Source: Brachionus manjavacas (Eukaryota > Rotifera > Eurotatoria > Ploima > Brachionidae). Taken from it: a stretch of DNA of 64,000 nt. The stretch spans positions 248,001 through 312,000 of the forward strand of contig JAHQIY010000032.1 in the NCBI GenBank assembly GCA_019054805.1. Direction: 5' to 3'. Every line of letters begins with the position of its first letter. The stretch's first letter is position 1. Below the pieces are notes generated by a model. It was not told the origin of the DNA and did no database searches. It saw nothing but the letters and a program-made list of their open reading frames with translations. Shown here one piece after another: positions 30,256-40,600 of this stretch. A program made the translations under genes and the position numbers.

Positions 30256-31690
30256 ATAATATTGCTCACATCAATCGCTTGTAAAATAATTGAGAGAATT
30301 ATAGAGGAATCTATGATGGAACATCTCGAAAAAAATAGATTAGTAGCGAGAGAACAGCATGGTTTTGTTCAAAAAAGTCTTGTCTAACCAACCCACTGGA
30401 AACTATTGACACAATAACGGAGGCTTTAAACCGCGGTTTCACTTCGATAATAATATTCATGGACTTCGTAGCCAAAGCGTTTGATAAAGTGTCGCATAGA
30501 GCTTTATTAAAAAAGTTAGAACTTTATGGATTCGATTATATGGTAGTAATTATATGATTATATGATTATATGGATTAAAGATTTTTTGACTGGACGTAGG
30601 CAAAGAGTGGTAATGGGTGAAGAGGTGTCAGACTGGTTGGATGTAATTAGTGGAGTGCCACAAGGCTCAGTGCTCGGTCCCTTATTGTTTGTAATTTTTA
30701 TCAACGATATGCCTGAGGTAGTAAAATGCCTTTGTAAGCTTTTTGCAGACGAAACTAAGTTAATTTCGATTATAAAAAATCCACTTGACCTAAAAAGTCT
30801 CCAATATGATGTGGATAGACTGGTAGAATGGTCAAATGTATGGTTAGTGAGTTTTAATGAGGAGAAGTGTAAAGCCATGGTAATCAACAACAAACATTTT
30901 AATATTAACATTACAATGAATGGTAAGCCACTAGAAAGTACTGATAAGGAACGTGATTTGGGCATTGTCCTTTGTTCAAACTGGGTCAAACAAGCCACGT
31001 TAGCTGCAAATACAGCCTCAACTGTCCTCTGGCACCTGAGCAAGGCTTTCAAGTTTTTGTCTAAAAAGTCGTTTAGATTACTTTATGTTACATTTGTAAG
31101 ACCGCGTTTAGAATATGAAATAGCAGCTTGGTGCCCTCACAACAAAAAAGAGATAAAGATACTAGAAAAAGTACAGATTAGAGCTACAAAACTTGTTAAG
31201 AGCATAAAATAACTTTCTTTTGAAAAAAGACTAGAAATATTGGACCTATCGACCCTCCAAGAGAGAAGAGAGAGAGCTGACTTAATCGAGTACTTTAAAA
31301 TTTCGAAAGGATTGAGCATTATTGACTGGCACAACCCAAACAAGCTCACTAATTCACTATCAATTGAAGGCCCAGCTAAAGGTATACGGGGAGGAAAGCA
31401 CAGGTAAGCGAAACAACTCACAAGGATCAGTCAAAGAGAACACTTTTTGTCGAATAGAGTGGTAGACAATTGGAATCGATTGACGACTGACATAATTTCA
31501 GTAGACACCAAGAGCAGCTTTAAAAAGAAAATTGATGATTTTTTCAAGTCAAACAAGAAATAAACATATTTAGTTATTTATACTCGTTTTAGCTACCATA
31601 GTGAGACTCTAGTGTCTTGCTCTGCAGGATAAAATCTGTCGTAGCCTATTATTGTTATTATTATTTTTATTATTATTAAAATAATAATGC
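30256..31690 (+). mobile_element. 5'-truncated LINE copy with dead reverse transcriptase
   Basis: Coding sequence starts inside the reverse transcriptase palm (LTSIACKIIERIIEESMMEH, about 30271) and runs to a stop at 31561-31563. It contains HGFVQKKSC, FMDFVAKAFDKVSHRALLKK, SGVPQGSVLGPLLFVIFIND, the thumb (KERDLGIVLCSNWVKQATLA) and the C-terminal RVVDNWNRLTTDIISVDTKS. Damage: an extra stop after SCLT near 30387, a short ATTATATG tandem duplication at about 30549-30573, stops at 31210 and 31407. The catalytic FADD is changed to FADE (30739-30750). The 3' UTR ends in an (ATT)n tail (31650-31690). Being 5'-truncated with a microsatellite tail is typical of CR1/jockey-type insertion. Confidence 0.9.
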
Positions 31691-31779
31691 TGCTACAAGT
31701 TTAATTTGTTATAGTATGAGTCAAATGATCATACTTTATCAGCTATCTTTAAATCTTTGTCTCTTTAGCGTACAAAATG

Positions 31780-32345
31780 TTTTTAAAAATGTTTGTTGTT
31801 TTAGATCTGGCTGTTTGACTCGGTAAATTGTTCCAATTCGGTACTATACGATTCTTCTATTTTCTAGTGTTGTTAGAAAAGTCATCTTCAATCTTGTTTC
31901 AAAGTCCAGATTTCTTAATTTCGGTACCAATTTAGTTACTCTACACTGTACTCTTTAAATCCAATTTTTTCTTTTCTCCTTTTTGAGTTCTAGAACGGTT
32001 AATCATATTCAAGATGGGGTCTCATGTTGTATACAGCGTCTTTGAGAGTAGTAAAGTTCCAAAAAGTGAATGTTATGCATAGCAAGAAAAGATTATGCTT
32101 TAGATACAGCTTGACTGACATGATTATTCCATTTCAAATCGTCTGATAAGATAAACCCAAGGTTTCTTTTAGTATTAATTCTAGAGATACAATGAATCTT
32201 GTCAGTGCCACAGGACTTTATCAAATGCCTTGGCAAACTCTAAAATTATTAATATTGTACCAAAACCACGATTCAATTACTCGCTGACAATATCGAGTGT
32301 CTCTAATAGAATAGTGATACACGACTTGTTTCGCACGAAGCCGTA
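31780..32345 (-). mobile_element. Internally deleted LINE remnant
   Basis: On the minus strand the palm region SCITILLETLDIVSE, RGFGTILIILEFAKAFDK (32318-32210) jumps directly to the thumb, INTKRNLGFILSDDLKWNNH (about 32190-32120), skipping the catalytic segment. It then continues RPHLEY-type sequence, RVQCRVTKLVPKLRNLDFET and LKMTFLTTLENRRIVQYRIG. Several stops are present. It lies back-to-back with the plus-strand copy at 30256-31690. Confidence 0.8.
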
Positions 32346-33260
32346 TTATAAATCTAAGAATAACTTACTTAATAATTTTTTTTCTTTGAAAAATGAAATT
32401 TCATAAATATTTATTTCTAAAAAAAATAGCACAATAGAGCCCTTGTCATTTTTAATTTGATTACAAGGCCAAGTCCTAAGACTTTTGCTTGATTTAAAAC
32501 CCATCTTATCAAATAGCTTTTATAAAAAGATTATGATAAAATCAATAAGAAAATTTTTAGTAATAATTAAGATGATTATTCAATTTTTACAATCAGGAAA
32601 TTCAAATTTGAATAATCTGTAAAAAAAGTTTTCTTTTAAAAAATTGAGAAGGTTAAGCAAGTTTTAGAAACTTTGATTAGCTTTTTGTTTTTACTATAAA
32701 TTGAAGAAATTAATTAACAAGATAACATTAATTTTTTTTTATAAAAAAGATATTCTTACATTCTCAAAAATGAATATATAAAAATTTTAGAATTTTTTTT
32801 TAAAGACCAATATAAACTAAACATTCTTTGTTTAATGTTATCTATTAAATTTCTATATAATCAGAGTCCAAACCAGGAAAGAAAAGGGACAATTTTTATT
32901 TATAATTATTACAAACGTAATATATTATAAGAAAGATAAATCAATTAAAAATAGCTTGAGCTTTGCAAAAAAGTTTTTCAAAATCAAAGTTCTTCTTTCA
33001 CTCTTCTTTCAGAAATCTATTATGACTTTCTTAAACTTTGAATTCCAAAAATAAAATGCATATTCTGAATGGGATCTAGCTAAGCGGTTTTTTGAATGCT
33101 TTAATGATTGAAAATTTCTCCTTAGTCTCTCCTACGCTCAAGTAAAAATTGTTTTTGAATTTTTATTTTATTACTAAATTCACAAAATTGATTCGTTTGG
33201 CTAATCTTTTCACAAAATAATAAATCATCTCACGCAAAGTGAATCGGATAAAGAATAAAT
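32346..33260. other. Gene-free AT-rich stretch
   Basis: No exon-like or repeat feature was recognised. Confidence 0.35.
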
Positions 33261-33261
33261 T

Positions 33262-33905
33262 TATTTATTTATTTATTCAATAAACGCCAATTCTGGCGAT
33301 GAAATTTAAATTTAAAAAAAATTACAAAAAATAATGTATAAAGTCTTTTTTTACTTTGCTTTCTCACAAGCGAAATTCTTCATTTTTTTACATAATTTAT
33401 TGTTTTTTTTTTTACATTAGTTATTCAAAAAAAATTCAAAAAAATTGTTTATGTCTACAATTTAATGCTTATTTATTTTTACTTCCAAAAAGCCCTAATT
33501 AGGGAGTCCAGAAGATTCTTTCCATTTTCATCGCCATTCCTTATCATTGATAAGCAAGTTTTGATCGAGTCACTTATTCCATTTTTTTTTGCTATCTTTT
33601 TTTTTCTTTCTCGATCTCTTTAATTATAGATTTAGTTCTAAAGAATAAATAACCTTTAAAATTACAAAATATAGAATTCGAATCTGCTTTAATAAATTGC
33701 CGCACTAATTGAATATTTGCCTGGGTAGTAAAGAATCCATAGCAAAGGTCATTTTATAAGACCTTCCCTTCTTGAAAAAAAGTAGCCCTCTTGAAAATTT
33801 TCCACCAAATTTCTGCTTTGGTTATCATGGACTAATTCAAGTTCCTTAGTTCTTTTAGTTGCTGATATTCCGAGCAGGACAAGAGTGTTAATTAATGCTT
33901 GATTT
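33262..33905 (-). mobile_element. 3' part of a decayed retroelement with hairpin and AATA tail
   Basis: Minus-strand coding pieces in three frames run from 33905 down: NQALINTLVLLGISATKRTK, ELELVHDNQSRNLVENFQEG, YFFSRREGLIK; then GFFTTQANIQLVRQFIKADS, IFCNFKGYLFFRTKSIIKEI; then NGISDSIKTCLSMIRNGDEN, GKNLLDSLIRAFWK and a stop near 33491. Downstream is an AT-rich 3' UTR, the hairpin CATCGCCAGAATTGGCG (33302-33285) and an (AATA)n tail. The protein may be a LINE ORF1/ORF2 product; I cannot name it. Two frameshifts make it dead. Confidence 0.6.
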
Positions 33906-34602
33906 TTCTATTACTAAAATTTCTCTCACAAAAATTTCATAAATTTTATAAAAAATATGCATTCAGTATAACATAAATAGTATAATTATTTTTAAGAATT
34001 CTTTTAATTTTTTTAATAGCTATTAAATTTTATTTTTTTCCATGAAATAAACTTAATTTATTGAGAGAAAATTGTGGCCATATGGCTTTGAAAAATCCAT
34101 CCAAAGTTAAAAATTCCTGTAGTTTATTGCTTGATCACTTTGTAAGAGATTTAAAAGCTTACGATTTTTTCAAAGGCTGGATTTCCTAAGACCTTTAGCG
34201 ATTTCAAAATTTTTCTAAACTCACAATTTACTTTAAAAAAAATAATTGACAAGTTAATTAAATTGATCTTGGGAATGTTTTTCATGAAACGCAAATGAAT
34301 TTATCTTGAGTTATAAAATAAATTCTCAATTCCAAATTCATGAAACAAAAATTCTCAGAATTCTTTCCAGTCTGAAACACGCAATTTTTTTATCGTCTAA
34401 GTATAAACTTATTTTTCGAAAAAAAATCCTTTTTGAAGAATTAATTTTGTTACTATAGCAATATAACGCTTTCTTATATTGGAGAGGTGCATAAACTATT
34501 ATTTGAAAGCTTTTTTTTCATTTAAATACATAATAAAAAGAAAAAGAATATTATTAAGCGAGCCGATTAGTTATTGACACCAATGGTCAACACAATTTGA
34601 AC
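33906..34602. other. Upstream region of the XRRA1-like gene
   Basis: Non-coding AT-rich sequence just before the XRRA1-like start codon; it should contain the promoter. No specific element is recognisable. Confidence 0.35.
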
Positions 34603-37600
34603 ATGAGCAACACACAGACAATTTTTAATCAGGAAAATTCGCTTTACAAGCTGCAAAACGATTCTTCAGGAATAATCACAAACAGCTTTCCTGTTCGCCG
34701 CCTTGTTCGGAATGCAAATGACTGTAGGACTTGGGAACAATTCTTTTTTGCAACTTGATATTCTAATCGATTTGTAATTTAGATGATCAAGGATGGATCA
34801 CTGCTTTCAAATCTGAAAATCAAAAATATTTTGATGCCGTGTTGACAAATAAAAGGCTAGAACAATACGAAAAAGAAGAGTCAAACCGGGAGAAAGCAAT
34901 TCCGAAAAGAAGAATACTAAAAAAGTTCGATTTTTTAGACTCTTCAGATGGTGAAAATCCCAAAAATCCCCATCTTCTTGACGGATTTTTTTTGGTAAAT
35001 ATCTCCTAAATTACTTTTGAACTATTAAAAGCATATTTTCTCCCTAGTTACAACTTTTTTGCATTGAAGATCCTCTGAATTTGAGCATCGCCGACATTAG
35101 CGGAAAAAATCTTAACCAAATTAAAGAAGATGACATGGCATTGTTTGAAAACCTAGTAGATATAAATGCAAATGAAAATTGCCTAAACTTCGAGTCTTTT
35201 CGACACTTTGCAAACGTTCAAAGGTTGTCTATTGCATGCAACAATATTAAGACCATTCGTGTGAAACACGAAGATTTCATAAATCTAATGTCACTTGATT
35301 TATCCTTTAACAATTTGACGCCGATCGACGTTGCCCACTTGGGAATATTAAAAAATCTTAAGTGTCTCAAGTTAACTGGAAACAACTTAACATTTTTACC
35401 TGATACATTTTCAAAGCTTTATGTGTTCACAAAAGAGTAAGAATATTTTTATTATTATTATTTATATTTATAACCTTACTTTTAAAATTCATGATTCCAA
35501 AAAATCCACATTTTTAAGTCATTTAAACAATTAAAAAAGAATATAACATTTTCGCCCATGCGACATTCTAGACTTAATGGTTAATTTCAGATGGAACTTT
35601 AATTTGACCATCTGTTCGTTTCCTGAGATAAATTGATAAATTTTCTCTTTAATATTTAGAATTTTTGGTAGATTTTTGTAAAATAATTTACTATCAATAT
35701 AATAAGAATAAGCTACAGCAAGCAAGCTTGCGGAGATGACCTACTAGGAGGACTTCTATGGTAGCCGAAATTGCGCAGAAAAGATGGAAAATAACAGACA
35801 AATACATTATTTTTTTTTTTTAGTTCAGTCAGAGTCATTGTTTAATTTAATCTAAGGAAGTATTGTGTGGAATTAAGTAAGTATTATGTACAAGAATTTT
35901 ACAAAGAAAAATATGCAAGAATACAAAATAGAATTACATGATAAAAGATTACAGTTTAAATACCATTACATATCAAATAAAATTACAATTTAAATAGAAA
36001 ATGATTTAATAATTAATTTTTTCGCTCCATCAATGATACACGTTCTATTTTTGTTGTCTCAAGTTTTAATGATTTATTATATTTTTATTTTAAATGTAAA
36101 ATAAAACTCAATTTCTGGATTTTGTTTTCAAATAGAGAAAAAAGTTTGAAAAAAATTGAGAAATTAAAAATAATTAATTTTTATTTTGTTTTAAGGCAAT
36201 AAGTTTAATATTTTATTTTTGGTCTTAGATGTAGTGCTAAGAGCTAAATTTTTACCTTTTTAGGGAGGCTTTATTGCCAAGTTTTGGAATCTTGTTAATG
36301 CAATAAAACTTGAGACAACAAAAAGAGTGGATGGTACTTAAAACCTAGAACTTAAATTTTAAAATAAAACCTAAGTTTTTTTAAATGAGAATTATAATTT
36401 TTTATACTAATACTTCTTAAAAAATTCAAAATTATTTTTTTACATATGATAAAGCATTTTTATAATATTTTGAATTTTTTTCTCAGATCACGATTCAACA
36501 AAGCTGTTCCTCCCTTTCTTTTTAAAAAATTGAAAACAATGATTTTGATTTTTCTACCCTTAAATCTATTTAGCAAAAAAAATAAAAAAGACAAAGTGAA
36601 ACTAACTGTCAAAATTTTAATTAAACTTAACTTAGTTTTTTCCAGCGTTTGACTCCCCGTTCATATTTTACCAAAGCATTTATGGCATCATTCAAAGCTA
36701 AATTATGATATTACTATTATTTATTAAACATTTGTTAGGGTCAATTTGACCAACATACTATCAAAAATTTTTAACAAACCCATTTTTCATCCAGCATTCT
36801 TTACTTATTAGCACACTTTTTGCTGAAAAACATACCTGCCTTTTTTAACAAAAAAAAACTGTTTAGCATACTGAATTTTTGATATAAATAAAAATGTTTA
36901 CATAAAAATATACCAAAATTAAGGGCATTGTGAGTTTTGAAGCAAAAAACAAAAACAATAATCTAAAAATGAAATAACTTTTTTACTAAAAGTCTAAAAA
37001 TAGTTCTGCAAAATGTTTCAGCCGGTACAAACTTTGTACCACCCAAATTTAGTCTCTGCAATAACTCTGCAATTTAATTTTAATGATTTTCTAATACTTT
37101 TAATGCTTTGCAAACTTGCAGAGTTTTTGCAGAGACTAAATTTGGGTGGTACAAAGTTTGTACCATTTGATACATTTTGCAGAACTATTTTTAAACTTTT
37201 AGTAAAAAAGTTATTTCATTTTAAAATTATTGTTTTTGTTTTTTGCTTCAAAATTCACATTGCCAAAATTAAGTCAATTTAAGTAAATGTCTAAAAAAAT
37301 ATTTAATTTGAATTTTTTATAAATGCACTCTCTCATTTTTCAGGCCACCAAGCTTGGGTTTATTTCACAAAATTATTAGACTCTTGTAATTATCTTATTA
37401 TCAACAAATTACCACCATTTCAATTAAGGAAAATATTTAAATTGCGAGTTTAAGATAAATTCTAATCTCGTCTCTATCTTTTAAAAGAAAGGATAACTTA
37501 TTATCAAAAAATTCCCCTTTCGATTGCTCTTTGGCGAATTGTTTGCTTTGCTACCGAGAAATGATTCTAGTAAAAATTCGGGAAGACTTTTTGAATAAAT

Positions 37601-40600
37601 AGTAAATATTATGTTATTAAGGTGTTAAGTATATTAATAATGCAAGAATGGTGGGATGAATAATAGGTTTGCTGAAAAGTTTTGCTAGTATGTTAAAAAT
37701 ATTTATCGGAATGCCAAAAAAAAATCCCTATTTATTTTATCTGTGCCGGGCTAAAGCTCCTTCAGATTGAATAAAACATTTATAAAATAAAAAAATCAAG
37801 AAAAAATAAACTAATATAAAAACTTAAAGTAAAACAAGTTAAAAAATAATATATTAGACAAATTCAATGAGTAATGACAGATGCAGTATGTTTAAGTATT
37901 GAGCACTTTAGGAGAGAAAGAAGAAATAGCAAGTTAACAATTGCACAATGGAGTCGGGTATTCGACATATCTTGATTCAAAACCTGCTTACTATAATTTA
38001 CGTTAATTTACGTAATTTGACAAACATTTACGATAACTAATTTAAATTACTGTAAAATGCCAAAAGCAAAAATACAAAAATTACGGATATTAACGGGAAA
38101 AAAATTGCCTGAAAATTGCAAAAAAAAATATCTTGGAAAAGTCCTCTTTCTTGAAAATTTAGATTAATCAAATTTTTTTTAAACTTGGCAATTTTTGTAA
38201 AAAAACAGTTATTTCCTAGTAAAAAAATGTAAAAATTGGCTGAATTAAGTTTTAATTTTGTTTACCAACAAACACGGAAAATAGCAAAAAAATTTTTTTA
38301 ACATTATTTTTTCGTTAATTTCCGTAATTTGACAAACATTTACGCTAATTGACGTAAATTTTGCTAAAATCTTTTTATCATTGCACCATTGTATAATCAT
38401 CAATTAGTAGACTTGAATTTTTTAAATTTTTGTCTCTGATAAAGAATTCAGAGATGGAAATGAGTAATCGATTACAGATTCGATTAAGGATTTATATAGT
38501 GTTTAATAACTTAGACAATAATTTTCATATATCCTTAATTTTTGGTCAATATTTTCTTTACTATTTTAGTGAAGACAATGAAGCAAGACTTTTCAGCAAA
38601 TATTTTGATCTTCCACTTGAACCTCTCACATTTTCGGCGTCTTTTTATCAACATTAGCGAAGTTAATTTATTCAAAAGAAATTTATTTATTCAAGAAACG
38701 ATTTTAGAAATTAATATTTTTTAGTGAAAAAAAAGCTATTTTATTTTCTTTTTTATTTGAAATTTAACTGAAGCTCATTTGAAAAAGCAAAAAATAAAAA
38801 TTTTAAAAATTCTACTTTTTACCAGTGATTTAAAATTTGAAAAATAAAAAAATTTAACTTTAATTTTACATTAATTAATATTTATTTTATTTTGTTTAAG
38901 TAATAAAAAAATAGTCTCCGAAAAGTTTCAAAGTCTAGAAGAGCTCTTTTTAGACCAAAATCAACTAAAGGAAGAAGACTCTTTTGATGTTCTATCAGTT
39001 CTAAAAAAGTATTACAAGCTCAATAAAACTAAAAATTATTTAGTTAAAACAATTTTTTGTCCCAAGACTTAAGCGTTTGTATCTTAACCAAAACAACATT
39101 ACAAGTATTCCCAATTTGAAGATTTATCGTAAAAATCATGTTTACCAAGAATTCAATAAATCCTATTACAAGCGAAAAACTGCTAGTAAACTAATTTCAA
39201 AATTTTTTTGGAACAATTTTTATTTTTATGCCAGAAGAGAGCCGTCAAAAAAGCTCCAGTCAAAGCAGAAGAACTTTTCTAGAGTCCAAATCAAACGAGT
39301 CCATAGTTAAAGACTTGGACAGACCAAATAGCGAAATGAATATTCACAATTCGAATACATTTAGAAATTCATTTATTCTCGAGGAAGAGGAGGAAGAAAA
39401 CAACGTAGAGGAGATAGCTAATTTGACAACAATTGACGAAGCAAACGCAAAACTATCCACCATTTCAGCAGAAAATTTTGACCAAAATTTCGAGCTGCCG
39501 TTTCCAGAGCTAGTCTACATCAATTTGGCCGACAATCAAATCGGCGAAGAGGACGATTTGATAGCAATTGCTACTTGGCCTTTGCTAAACGAAGTAATTC
39601 TGTATGGTAATCCGATTGTCTATAACAATGTGGGATTCACACCACTGATCAAGCAATATCTTGTTGAACGTCTTGGAATGAACATTCAAAAAATCCGACC
39701 ACTTAAACCCCTCAAAGTCCCAGTTATTGTTCCTCAGCGAGAACATCGATTTGTGGACACCAGTGTACCCAAAGTTTCCAAGATTCCCATCGAGACTAAA
39801 ATGCTCACTTATTACCAAGAAATTTTAAATGATCAACAAATAAGTGATCGATCGAATATTTCATCTGCGAGTTCAATTAATTTCAAAAAGGCTTCATCTG
39901 ACGATTCATTTGACAGCGGTGGACATGTGAAAAATGATATTTTTAAGCCTTTTAAAAATGACAAAATATTGAGTAGTTTTATAGAAGACGGTTTGTTATT
40001 TAACTTGAAAAAAAAGTGGCATTATTTTTTTGTTTTCTAGAAATAAGGGAACCTCATCAAGAACATAAAAAGGCTGAAGACAAAAAAGACAAAAAAGACA
40101 AAAATTTTAACTCATTCTTTATGACCCAAGGAGATCAAGACGAAGCCGCTAATTCCCAAGAAGCAGGGTTAAAAAAAAATGACGATAAAGCGCAACAATC
40201 GTCAAGAGTTGAGAGTAGATTTAAAAATTACGAAATACTTTTAAATATTGAAAACGAGGATAAAATTAAAGTTCCAAAAGGTAAATTAATTTTTTATTAC
40301 TTATTTACAGTGCTGATTTGGCCTATAAATTTTGCGTAATTTTATCTAATAAACTTAAACTACTAACAGTCTCAAATCGACTTTTTGAGTTAAGTGAGAG
40401 ATATGTTAGGGCAGGGCTGAGTCACTCTGTTCCACTGTTTGTCAGACTGGTGGAAGAATATAACAAAGGTTTCGAATCAAGAAATATCGAGTACCCAACT
40501 CCATTGTGTAATTGCTACCTTACTATCAAATGTTTAAAAAATGTATTCTGTAACTCTCTATCTTTATCATTTCTTAATATTTCTTTATTTATTTTTAATT

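Noticed and set aside
37013-37282. 89-codon open frame
   Set aside because: Lies wholly within foldback element 2; explained by the repeat.
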